DNA of 64,000 nucleotides, from positions 372,001 to 436,000 of the forward strand of contig CAJJDO010000051.1 in assembly GCA_905183005.1 (NCBI GenBank). Direction: 5' to 3'. Within the stretch, counting starts at the first letter, position 1. Each line of letters opens with the position of its first letter. The notes under the pieces are model-generated. The model saw only the letters and a program-made list of their open reading frames with translations. It ran no database searches and was not told where the DNA came from. Origin of the DNA: Paramecium pentaurelia (taxonomy: Eukaryota > Ciliophora > Oligohymenophorea > Peniculida > Parameciidae). Shown in pieces: positions 25,920-38,101 of this stretch. Position numbers and translations under genes: made by a program.

Positions 25920-26933
25920 TCAGAATTAGTAATTTTAAGCATAATCTAATTCATCATCCAATTCATCTATATTGGCTTTTAATCCATTAGATCGACACCA
26001 AACTCGATAAAGATTTTTAAATAACATGGATACAGTCAAAGGGCCAACTCCTCCAGGAACAGGAGTGATGAAACTAACTCTAGGAAGAGCCTAGAATAGA
26101 AAGTTATTAAAACTTTGTTGAATTCAATATCACCAACAATCTTATTAGTTCCAGGAATTCTAGTAATTCCAACATCAATAACTTTGGCCCCATTTTTGAT
26201 CCATTCTCCTTTGACTAATTCTTTATGACCTGCACATGAAATCACAATGTCAGCCTATAGAATGATTAAATAATATATATACTTTTTCTACATGTTCTTG
26301 AACAGTTGTTTCAGAGTGGCAGATAGTGACTCTTGCATTTCTTTTAAGTAAAAGTACAGATAATGGGAATCCAACTAACTGACTTCTACCAATTACAGTA
26401 ATATTCTAATTCCTCACATCTATTTCCTATGTGTCCAATATATGAAGTACTGCAGCTGGTGTACATGGTATTATGTCATTATCCTCTCCATTTTAAAGAA
26501 GATTTTGAAAATTGGCCATGTGTAAACAATCTACATCTTTACTTAGTTTTATTTCATTAGAGATTTCTAACCTTGATAAATGAGAAGGTAATGGAAGCTT
26601 TTAATAATTAGATGATATACTTGAACAAGAATTCCATCAATTGATCCTTATTAATTTAAAGTTCTAATTTGATGGATGATTTCTTTTTGAGATATACTCT
26701 CTGGAAAATGATAGAGTTCATGATATATTTAATTTTCCTCACAAAGAGCAATTTTCTTACGAACATATGTTAAAGAAGATGGATTGTTTCCAACCTGTAT
26801 AATGGCTAAACCAGGTCTCATTATAGCAGAGTGTTCCTTAATTTTATTATTAAATACTTAAGGTGTGATAATTTATTAACTAGACAATTCTAGAGATAGT
26901 TTCTTTAGCTAACAAGTTTCCATTTAAGATCAT
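25920..26933 (-). CDS. Bifunctional methylenetetrahydrofolate dehydrogenase/cyclohydrolase (FolD type)
   Basis: Minus-strand start at ATG 26931-26933 (M-I-L-N-G-N-L-L-A-K-E). Characteristic blocks follow: P-G-L-A-I-I-Q-V-G-N-N-P-S-S-L-T-Y-V, then G-I-L-V-Q-L-P-L-P, D-V-D-C-L-H, P-C-T-P-A-A-V, V-I-G-R-S-Q-L-V-G-F-P, the NADP-site region A-D-I-V-I-S-C-A-G-H, V-I-D-V-G-I-T and I-T-P-V-P-G-G-V-G-P. Three introns of 23-28 nt are clear. A fourth near 26837-26885 (49 nt) is the model that makes the total exactly 297 codons, but it is unusually long for this genome and leaves a short N-terminal loop, so the first exon boundary is uncertain. Role: interconverts methylene-, methenyl- and formyl-THF in one-carbon metabolism. 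The start is divergent from the next kinase, 150 bp away. Confidence 0.93.
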
Positions 26934-27083
26934 TTGATTATAAAATACTATAAATATATTATAAAAAAAGGAGAGAACATTTAAATTTAGCAATTATTCT
27001 ATAACAAAATGTGATATATTAACAATAAAGCTATTATGAGTTATATATATTTTATAAACATAATAGATGCGTAATTAAATTAA

Positions 27084-28412
27084 ATGAATTATCCTTATCA
27101 GCCATATAGACCATATTCAAGATTACCCAATTCTTCAATGCATAACAGCAATATAATGTCATATGTTGATTCAGTGCTCTCAAAATCAAGGAATAATTAT
27201 GCATCTGTGTAATTGGAACCATAAAATAAGTATCAAACTTAATAAACCAATTCAATTAAAACTGATACAGATTTAAAAAATATAGGCAATTCACCTTTAA
27301 TCCTTCCATAGAAATCCATGGTCATTTAACCTACTTTGAAATCTAAATAAGAATACTAATCTCCAAAAAAAGTGGAATCATAATCCTTTTAATCAGATAT
27401 CCCTCCTGTAATCCCTCTAATTCCCTTAATGTCTGATGTTAGAGAATAATATACAAAAGTATAGAGTTTATTAAACACGAAGAAATAAGTTTCAACTCCT
27501 GTTAGTTAAACAAATTTTCCAATGAAATAACCAGAAAAACCAAAAGAAAAATATAAGAATTTTACAATCATCAAAAAACTAGGAGATGGACAATACAGTG
27601 AAGTGTTTCTTGCAAAACATACATAAACAGGTTTTTTGGTTGCCTTGAAAGTGATTCAAAAATCTTAAATTATTAAAGAGAATATGCAAGCCTAATTAGC
27701 TTGGGAAATCAAAATACAATATCTTCTCGAACATCCAAATATTACTAAATTATATACTTTTTTCTAGACTCGTAAATCATCCTAAATATTGTAGCTACTG
27801 AAATTGTACTGGTCTTAGAATATTGTTCACATGGACAATTAAATACTCTTTAACAAATGTAACCTATGAAAAAGTTTTAAGAGAGAATAGCAGCTTAATA
27901 TGTATAACAAATTACTTTTGCATTAATGTACATTCATAATTAAGATGTAATTCATCGAGACATCAAACCTGATAACATTCTTTTAAGTTTTGGATTGGTT
28001 AAATTAGCTGATTTCTCCTTTTGTGTATATTCTCCTGACGAAGATAGATAAACATAATGTGGAACTATTATATATGCTTCCCCTTAAATATTAGAAGGAG
28101 AAACCTATGATAAGAAGAGTGATATATGGGGATTAGGAGTGTTAACTTATGAATTATGTTTTGGTAAACCTCCTTGGAAAGAGAATTAATAAGAATTAAT
28201 GAAAACAGTAAGCTTTTTTTATATAATCTTAGGCTTGTTTCATGATTCCATATACAGCATCAAGAGATTTAAGGGATTTCATTGAAAATCTTATGAAACG
28301 ACTTTCTCGAGATCGATATACTGCATAACAAGCATACAATCATGCATGGCTCCAAAGAATTGCATAGATTATGCCCTATTATATAAAAAACAATGAAACT
28401 TTATTTTTATGA
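27084..28412 (+). CDS. Aurora-like protein kinase with DFS motif
   Basis: Exons 27084-27771, 27795-28207 and 28233-28412 (introns of 23 and 25 nt) give 426 codons. Residues 1-150 are a Gln/Ser/Pro-rich disordered region. The kinase domain has I-I-K-K-L-G-D-G-Q-Y-S-E-V-F, V-A-L-K-V-I-Q-K, L-E-H-P-N-I-T-K-L-Y, L-E-Y-C-S-H-G-Q-L, H-R-D-I-K-P-D-N-I-L-L, then L-A-D-F-S-F-C-V-Y-S-P, C-G-T-I-I-Y-A-S-P, S-D-I-W-G-L-G-V-L-T-Y-E-L and G-K-P-P-W. The activation segment and G-x-L-x-Y-E blocks resemble Aurora kinases, where F-G-W-S-V-H-A-P would be expected. The metal-binding Asp is kept but the Gly of DFG is Ser. No Aurora C-terminal extension is visible. Likely a cell-cycle or ciliary kinase; the substrate is not predictable. 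Confidence 0.88.
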
Positions 28413-28446
28413 ATTATATATTTATTTATTATCAATTGTCTTTCTA

Positions 28447-31400
28447 TCAGAAATCTTCATGTTATTTAATTGATGATGAACTTTTAGAACTTAAAGCTTA
28501 ATTTAAGGCTGGATATATTTTATTAGATGTCATAGGATATCCTGGAAAATTATGGTAGAATATAATTTCAGATGATGAAAATTTGTCATCTCCTTTAAGT
28601 GAAGTTGCTTAAATTGGTTAATTATAAAATCCAGGATGTTGATGAACAATGTTCAATAAATAAGTTTTAATTTTCTAGTATCTTTTCTTAACTCTTTCTT
28701 ATTATTGACCTCTATTTGTCAAAAGTCTATTCAAAAAGATATTTTTATTAACTAAGTTAGGGAATTTTTTATTGATTTTATCCCTAATTTTATCCAATTT
28801 ATCTTAATGGTCCTCTAATTGAGCCCATAAGATTTACCAAACAATGATAAAAATAAAGATTGCATTAATTACAATTAATAAAATGTAAAATGGCCATATA
28901 ATCTCTTGGTTATCTGATTTATTAGCTTAATAGATTGTCATTCCCATAACTATTGAAGTACCACAAACTAAAGTCAATGCTTCATCTAAAACATTTAATG
29001 ATAATAATTTATATGGTTTCAATTTCTTTGTCAACAATTAATAAACAAAAACTATCATAAATATCAAAGCTCCTTTAATAATAATTTAATCTTCATAAAA
29101 GGTTAAAAAAACAATCATAAATCCTTTTTAAAAGATCTTAATTATTTCCCAAAAATAAGCCTTATGCTGATATTCATTATACAAATAACCCCAATTTTTT
29201 CTTGTATTCTCATCCTCTAATTTAAATCTCTATCTATATAAACCTAAAAGCATATATATTGGAATAAACAATCCTAATATCAATGCAGAGGGAAGAACAA
29301 ACCCTGTAACCCACTTTATATGTTATTAAGTGACATACTTATAAGCTACATTACCCTAAACCCAATAAATTCCGGATATACTACGAAAAGATAATAAGGA
29401 AATAAATCCACCTAGTAAGGTAGGCTATAAGTAAGTAAATAAGTAGATTGCAGTTGTAGTTATAGCACTTTTATTAGATGAAGTAATATGAAAAAGTACA
29501 GCTAAGACATATAACAATATAAAGGTCAAAATATAAATGATAGGCATAATCAAGGCCCAAATCATTCTAAAATATATGATATTGATATCTGTAATATTGG
29601 CTAAAAAACAATCTAAAGAAAAGCTCATAGCTTCAACAGGATTTCCTACTGATCTTATTGTAGATTATAAAGCACTTGGTAATTTGAGTTGAAACAGAGC
29701 AACTGCTCCTATGATTTAGAGATAATTAGTTAAAACTTTAATTAAAACTCCTCCATGTCCTGCTTTTTAATCATATTAATGTGATTTAAATCTGAACAAT
29801 TTGCTTTATGCTACCATTTTTTCTACTCCTTAGATTGTTCCTTTAACTGATAAGAATATAGAAATCATTGTCCAAACACTAATTAATATAATTTTTAATG
29901 TGTTATCTCCAATATCATTACAACTTCCACATTTATACTATGAACTAATAGAGTATGATCCTTAACCTCTAATATTATAAATATCACATTATTCACAAAG
30001 AGCTCCAATATGAGCAAAATCACAAAGTTCATCTCCAGGATCCCAACCTCCAACACAATTTTCAGGTAAATTCAAACAATATTCAATCATTTCATTACTT
30101 TCTGAAGGTCTCCAATATTCTGGCCTTAACATAATTCTTGCTGGAGTTACTTTCTCCATTCTAATTTAATCTTTAATCTAACATCTTTCACCAGCAATTA
30201 CTGTATATTAATCTTATGTTGAATCACACAGCTTACATTTTCCATCATCTGTCTTATATTCACCTCTTTAACATTAAAATGTTTATAAATTAATCCATAA
30301 TCTATAATTAGTAAAGAAATTCTTGAATTTATATGGAGGATCTTAAGAAAACTGAGGTATTTTAACAGAATCACATATAATTTCTAATTAAAGATATCCT
30401 AAAGCATTTAAATCAGGTTCAAATGTAACAATCATTTAGTCTAAATTATAATCTTGGCTGGTTGAATTAAAACTAACATCTGGAAAATTTGTATAATTAG
30501 AATAAAATGGTCCTTTTAAATCATTTAAAATTTATCTTCCTTATATAGTACATTTGCTACCATCCAATACTTTGACTGGTCCATTTTCTTTATTAATTGC
30601 AATAATTCTAAATGTAAAATTATAGGGAATAAATGCTTATTATGTTTCATCATAAATTTAATATTCACTTATTTTTTGACCACTAGGAATCATTATATAT
30701 TTATAATCAGTTTTTCCAATTTAATAAGAGTCAATCTTAACAATATCAGTAATATTATTTTTATCAGAAATAAAATTATCAGTTTCTAAAATTTTATCTC
30801 CAATTTATAATACTAATCTAATTGGTTGATCTGCTTGATTCTCTCCAAAAAGGTATGCTTTATTATTAAAAAATGCATTATTCAAAATAGATGGTGAATT
30901 AATGGAATAATTTCCTATAAACACAGCTCCACCAATATTTGCTGAATTATCTGCAAATAAAGAATTAAAAATTAAAAACTCTGTATTTGTTTTATAATCA
31001 AAGTATATACTTCCACCAGTGTTATTTGCATAATTGTTTGTAAATTAGCAATTATTGATATTTGTACTTACTCCTGAAATCAACAATGCACCTCCAAATG
31101 AGGCTTAATTGTTATCAAATTTACTGTCTTCAATTTTAATTACTAAAGCCATTAATTAACTTAATTAAGAGGAATCTGCTAATTATCTATGATTTGTTTC
31201 TGAGGAAAATAAGTCTATTTGACTTTTATCTGAACTACTTAAAAATATGCAACCTAATTATCCACATTAATTATCAAATACACTTATTGATTTAAATTAA
31301 ATTAATGTTTGATTTTGAACTTCATCTATGTTTGTAATTTTGAAGATTCCTTCATTACAACTTTAACAAATAATTGAATTTAACTTCAATTAATAAAAAT

Positions 31401-34400
31401 ACAATTTATGATTTTTAGATACTTAATCAATTCCAATTACAAATTTAGGTTTTGGATTTGATGTAATTATATTATATATATTGTTACTTGATTGAAGTTC
31501 TAAATATTTTGAATCGTAAAATTCTAAAATCTAATTTGGAGCATTCAAATTCTTGAAACATTTATAGATATAATCATTTAATGAATTATATGGCCTATCT
31601 GGTTTTGATAATGATTTGATATATTAATTAATAGATTCTAATTTAACATTTGTAAATTTTATGGAAGATTAATATTCTTAAATAATATATAAGATATAAT
31701 TTACTTTTATTCAAATTAATTAATATTAAATTATCATTTATTAATGTGATATATTATATACCAACATTAATCATTGATATCTAATTAGCATTCTATATAT
31801 GTATTATACCAAATTAAAAGATGTTACTAAAATACACATCTTCTAAATGTATATTACCACCTTCAACAGAGATTAAAGAATTCTACCCTTAACTTAAAAT
31901 TTCATTTTTAGATAATTCAAGTACTTATCCATAAAATTAATAATATCCTTAATCAGAATTAGTTACTGTTAAATTAACAATTTGAATATTAAGTATAAGA
32001 GTCTTACTTGTAAATTAAATTGGTAATTTGAGAAAAGAATAATAAAGAGAATAGATTTCTTTTACAATATTAGATTCTAATATGATTGTATTTGAATCTC
32101 TAGAAGGTTCAATAAACAGTACTCCTCCTTCTCTTCTACTTGAACTGCCAGAAATTAAACAATTATATAATTAAAACTATAACATTGATTAAGATGCATC
32201 TACAAATAAAGTACCCCCTTAAGATTTATCATTGAATATTAAATTAGATTAACTTTGAATAAATGTTGAATTTATAATATTTACTACTCCATTTGATACA
32301 GTAAATAAATAAAAAGCACCACCTTATAATGCCATAGAATTATTTGTACTAACATTCAATAATTAGATGTCTTCAGCAGATAAAAATGCATTACCCCCTT
32401 TTGATTTTATTGGGAATTCATTCTTCAAATTTTCAAAATATATATTTTCATCATCTGAATAACCCCATATTAATCTGTTTCTCAAATTTTTATATTTCAA
32501 AATATTCTAATCATAAAATTGAGTATTTTATATTAATAAAGATTTACTCATTATTACTAAATTGGAGCCAAAACTTTCAGTTACAATATTCTCAGAAAGA
32601 ATTGAATTTTCTAGAATTACTTTAGAATATGGATTTACAATTAAGATTGTTGATGTTTATCTTGATTATAAATCATTTTAATAACAATGTAACATATTAT
32701 TCTATGCTGTAATTTTATTCAGATTAATACTTTACTCTTATTCAGAAATAATACTTAAGATTCCTAATTATTCAGATTAACTAGTTGTTATTAAACTATT
32801 ATTAAGATAGATATGATCTATAATATCTATAAATTCTTATATTCTAAAATTAGTTCTTTCTAAAGATTTTATTATTAATAAAGGGGAATTGAATGATATC
32901 AAACTTTACAAAACACAATGTTCAAAATTGATATATTTAATATTGTAAAATTGAATAATGCTTCCATATCCATATTCTAAATTTGAACCTATGCAAGATG
33001 ATTAAATATGAATAGGTTTAAATAGAGATTTAATATTAGAAGTAACATTAAAATTAATTACTGTTACTACATCTGCATTATTTATTGAGAACTCAGGTAA
33101 AGTATATGAACGAATGATCTTTGTATTTTTTAATAAGAATTACTTTACATCTAAATAAATTGAAGCATTAGATGCAGTAATAGGTGATCTATTTTTACCA
33201 GAAAATTAATATTAATTTGAATTTAAACTTAGTTGATCAATTTCCACATGTAAATTAATAAAATTATCACTACTCATCAATTCCATAAAAACATTATTTC
33301 CTACATAAAAGTTTTTTGAAAAATCAAGAGATTTCATTACAACTGTATTATTTTATATATTATCAGCATATAATGAATCTAAAATATTGGTTAATACACG
33401 ATTATCAGAACTGTGAAAATAATTATTCAAGATATAAAAATTGTAAATCATGAACAATGGCAATTTGAATAATATAGCTTATTAATAATAATTTCCATTT
33501 TAGATTGTTGTTCCATTGAATAATACATTTAAAGCTCCATTTAATACAAAGAAACTTGAATATGTTAATTTGTCTCCATCTGAAAGGAAATTTTCAATGA
33601 TAATTTCAGATTATCTTATTTAATTTTAAAAATCTGTATATATAATCTCTGAATTAATAAGTTCATTATTTAAAGATTTAAAATCATTAATAATTAATTA
33701 TTAATTCCCATAATTAGTATTTAAGATTTGAATTAAGAAATGGGAATTAATTATTTATGAATTCTAAATTACAAGGTTATTTACAGAAATAATCAATTTA
33801 TTATCTAATTTAGGTTTTGTGAAATAATAATTTATAAATCCATCTACATTTACAAGTTCTGTATTTTTCAATGTAACTTATTTAAGAACAATTGATTTTG
33901 GATTTTCTATTATAAATTATAATTTTAAATTATTTCCATTTGATACAATAATTTAATTTAAAGTAAATAATATATCTTAATTATTTGTAAAATAAATTTT
34001 AACAGATCCTGAAAGAGAATCTAAGAGTATATTTTTGAAAGTAATTTAAGTAAATTATTAAAATGTAACATTATTACCAAAATAGATAGGAATATCATGA
34101 GTTGATTCAAAAGTCAATTCTAAAGATTGAAGCATAAATACATTCTTTCTTAATTTGGAATAAACAAATGTATTATTGTCAATTTTACATTCTCCAGAAT
34201 TTGGTTTAATTTTAAGTATGTATCTCATAAGTTTAACACTTTTCTAATTAAATAATTCAATTAAGTAATCATTTTCTTAATTTGGAAAATGTGTTGAAGG
34301 TTATTATGAGAATATTTCATTTAAAAGAATATTTTAATCTTGAAATATTAATTTATCATTTTCATTAGTAATTGTTACAAAATCCATATCAAAACTCTCT

Positions 34401-37400
34401 TAACTACAATATAAATTTAATATCTTTTCAGCATATTTATAGCATGGTAATTAATCATCATTTAAACAATTGACTTCCAATCCTAAATTAGAATCATGAT
34501 AAATAAAACCCTTTTCAGGAGGATTACTTTATTTCTTTAAACATTATTTAGCATATTTATACAAAGATGTATCAATTGGATCAAAATATGGATTAATTTC
34601 AGTGATTTCTGAATTTGTTAATTGTTTACAAACATCACAATAATTAGGACATTATACACATTAACCATCTATATATGTCTTAGAGTCTTTGCATCTTAAA
34701 CATTTATTCTAACCATTTTAGAATATACATTCATCACAATTGCAATGTTTATAACATTTACCATCCTTTAAAGCATCTTTGCCTTTACATTTAGTACATA
34801 CTTAATCATACATTTTATTATCTGTAGAAGTGCAATAATAACTATAGTAATGAAACCCAAAGAATATATTACTTCGATATTGATAATATGGGATTATTTA
34901 CCATTTCCAAGCATCTTAATAAACAATATGCTATTATAAACAATCTTAGCAATCTTCTGGACATACATAACAAATTCCTGTAAAAGCACTTGAATAATAT
35001 CCATTTTGACATTTTATACAAAACTCTTATGACCATATATAATTTTTTATACAATCTATACAATGTGGATCTATACATTTTAGTGTAGGATCCTCATAAT
35101 TATAATTATTTGAAAGTACAACACTACTAAAATTGTAATAAACTTAAGATGATAAATTAGAATTATTACTAATCCAAAGTTTAGTTGGTTTACCATAAAT
35201 TACAGTATAATTTGTGGTTGGACTAGCCCAATTAGAAAATGATAATTAGTATGAATAATTCTAAGATTCTAATACTAATTATTTGAGTTCATCTCTTAAA
35301 CCTGGTAATTTAATTGTATCACTTGCATGAACACATTCATTTGATGAATATAAAGCTAATTTATTCACATATTAATCTTCACATAATATACAAACTTAGA
35401 ATGTAGGTTAAGTAGTATAATTGGTATCAATATCAATTGTTGATGCATATGGAATATTCCTATCTTTTATAGTAAAATTAAGTGTATCTTATATTATAAA
35501 TTCTTCTCCTTAAATATCACAATGTTCTATATTTTTCAATCTACACATTTATCTGTCAGCAGATATAAAATATTATTTATCATCAATACATCGAACACAT
35601 TATAAATATGGTAATATTTCATTATATATGCACACAGAACAATATTAACCGCATTAAATACATTATTCAGAAGTAGAATTATAAAAATAACCAGATATAC
35701 AATTCTAACAATAAATATCTGTATTATTCTTTTTGCAATTTGGACAATAATTTGGACATTCATAACATTATCCATCATATAATGTATAATTACTTAAACA
35801 TTCTAAACAAATAGCAGAAATATCACAACGAATACAGTCTTTATTAACATTAATGCATTCACCATTAATAACAGAATAACAAGTCTTACATGCAAATCTA
35901 GAAAGTATATTTAATTAATAGTTTTCAATAAAATTAAAATTATTATTTGTTTATCCTGAACATCCAGAACAAAGTTCCACTATTGGTGATTCCAATAAAT
36001 CAAATTAATTTATCAAATAATATTAATAATCTATCTCATTACGTTATGTTTCTAAAAAAACATAATTGCTATCATCTTATAATGGTTAAAAGTAATCACT
36101 TTTACAAATTGGATTTAAATACCAATGTAATGGATCAGCTATACACTCAACACAATTTAAACTCCAAGCAGTATATTAACCAGGACATGTTAAACAATAT
36201 GACTTCCCATATAATAAAACTAAGAATTCTCCTAACTTACAATTTGAATCATCAACATCTAATGCTTCTTAAATCTCAATTGTAACAAGTGAAGATATAG
36301 CTTATAATTAAAAATAAACAATTACGTTAGCATCCTTTATCTTTATTATCAATATATCCTGATTGACATTTACAAGATCCTTAATTTAATGTTCTTTTTT
36401 ATGAATCAGACTCATCACACTCAAGACATTAACTTTATTCAGGTCCAAAACAGCTTTTACAACTATAATGACATACTAGTTAATAAATATATAAATTATT
36501 TTACTTTTAGTTTTAGGTGTATCTTAAGTAAAACAATAATAAAATGTTAGATTACGAACTTCTCCTCTAAAATTCTTATTGAACTTATCACCACCTATTG
36601 TAAAGTATAATGAAGACTTTTCAAAATGAATTTGTCTCATTTATAAAATTTAAGTCTTTTTACTTTAACCAAAATAAATAGATAACCTAATATTGTTAAC
36701 ATCATTAACTCCTTCTTAATAGACAAACCAATGCCAAAATGTAATAGCTGATTAATATTATGCTCCTGTTAATACCCATGAGTCTGTATCAAGAGATTTA
36801 TATTAAGAAAGTGGTTTAGTTGGATCATTATGATAAGTAGTTACAGAAAATCCGTTTTATTCATTATTTTAATTGCTTTACAGATATTCCCAATAAAAAG
36901 CTCTATCACCTTGATAAAGATCATCAAAATAAGTTCTTCTTAAACTAGCTCTCATTAAAACTGATTTTACAGTGGATAACTAATAAATTAACTTATATTT
37001 TTTACATCTTCTAATTCATTTAATTTAACCCATCCATAAATCATAAATTTACTATCAGCATAATATAATTACAATCTATCAAAGTCTCCCAGATATTATT
37101 TTTATAATACCAACTCATTTGTCATCACATTTTTACATAACAAAATTACACAATTTGCATCATCAATATTTAATAAGAAAGTAGTGATATCATCATATAT
37201 ATTTAATGTTCCAATTCTTAAGTCCATATCTGATATTTCTCCTGAAAAAGGACTCAAAAAAATTATTGTTTCTTGCAACAAAGTATTTTAATAACGGATT
37301 GTTTGATTACCTCCTAATTAGTATATTTTTAGCCCTTCATTTTCTATTTTATATGGCCCTCCTTATATCATTTGCACATTTTCTCTATTTCCATTAATGT

Positions 37401-38101
37401 AGAGAAATATATTATAAATTTACGAACTTGATGAATAACAAAAATAGAAAAAAACCCAATTATCTTGTATTAACTCCTGATTAACTTTCAATTCTCTTAT
37501 TTCAACATAATTATTAAGATAGATGAATAACTTATGATACATATTTAATTCCTCTCGATCTAAAACTATATAATAAACTAAATGATTTCTTTTATCTAAA
37601 CTTTCCGATAATACATGCATCATTTTTGTTTTCTAAGCCAAGTCCTCAATTGGCTCATATTTTGGCATATATCTTGTCCAAACCCCCCATGAATAGTCCT
37701 TATTTATTTCATCTGAAAGATCTTAGAATATCGTCCTTTCTTCATTTTCAGGTGATGTTACTACATTGAAAACACCACAAGAGGAACTTCCATTTTAAAA
37801 ACTTCTAATAAAAATAACTTCTACTTTAACGACAGTATGCTGAATATGTACAGAAAAAACATTTAATATTTAAAAATTATGATTTTCATGTTATATCTAT
37901 AATTAATAAAACCCTCCAAGTCAATTATTCCATTTAATCTCAATATTTATCATCTGACCATATTTAAATGAACACTGGAATTTAATTTTTTTATTATGTT
38001 AAAACTCTTGTTCTAATGATAGTTCATATAAAGAAAATTTTGAATTAATATTAAAATGCTATTTCAAACATAAGTTTTAAATATTACAATTAATATTTCA
38101 T
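28447..38101 (-). CDS. Giant membrane protein: LamG-like, Cys-rich, Pmp-like beta-helix, multi-TM C-terminus
   Basis: A minus-strand frame broken by short introns runs about 9.6 kb (near 3100 residues). In order: a beta-rich LamG-like region (about 36500-37900); Cys-rich segments with C-x-x-C and C-x-x-C-x-x-G-Y-Y units like furin/EGF-type repeats (about 34550-36450); a very long region of short beta strands and Asn-rich turns with G-G-x-F/L-Y/F motifs (for example G-G-A-F-Y-L-F, G-G-T-L-F-V-D, G-G-V-L-F-I-E), typical of right-handed beta-helix/Pmp-type repeats (about 30300-34400); a Cys cluster; then about seven hydrophobic helices (28650-29950) and a charged tail ending before TGA 28447-28449. 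The architecture suggests a cell-surface adhesion or receptor protein. The N-terminus is unresolved: the frame meets a TGA at 37921-37923, and ATG 38099 with a 29-nt intron gives a hydrophobic leader that does not join cleanly. Internal introns not all placed. Confidence 0.72.

Noticed and set aside
28409..28642. Plus-strand 77-codon ORF overlapping the kinase stop as ATGA
   Set aside because: The opposite strand reads as the natural C-terminal tail of the giant membrane protein, continuous with its TM region, to TGA 28447. The plus-strand frame is a shadow.
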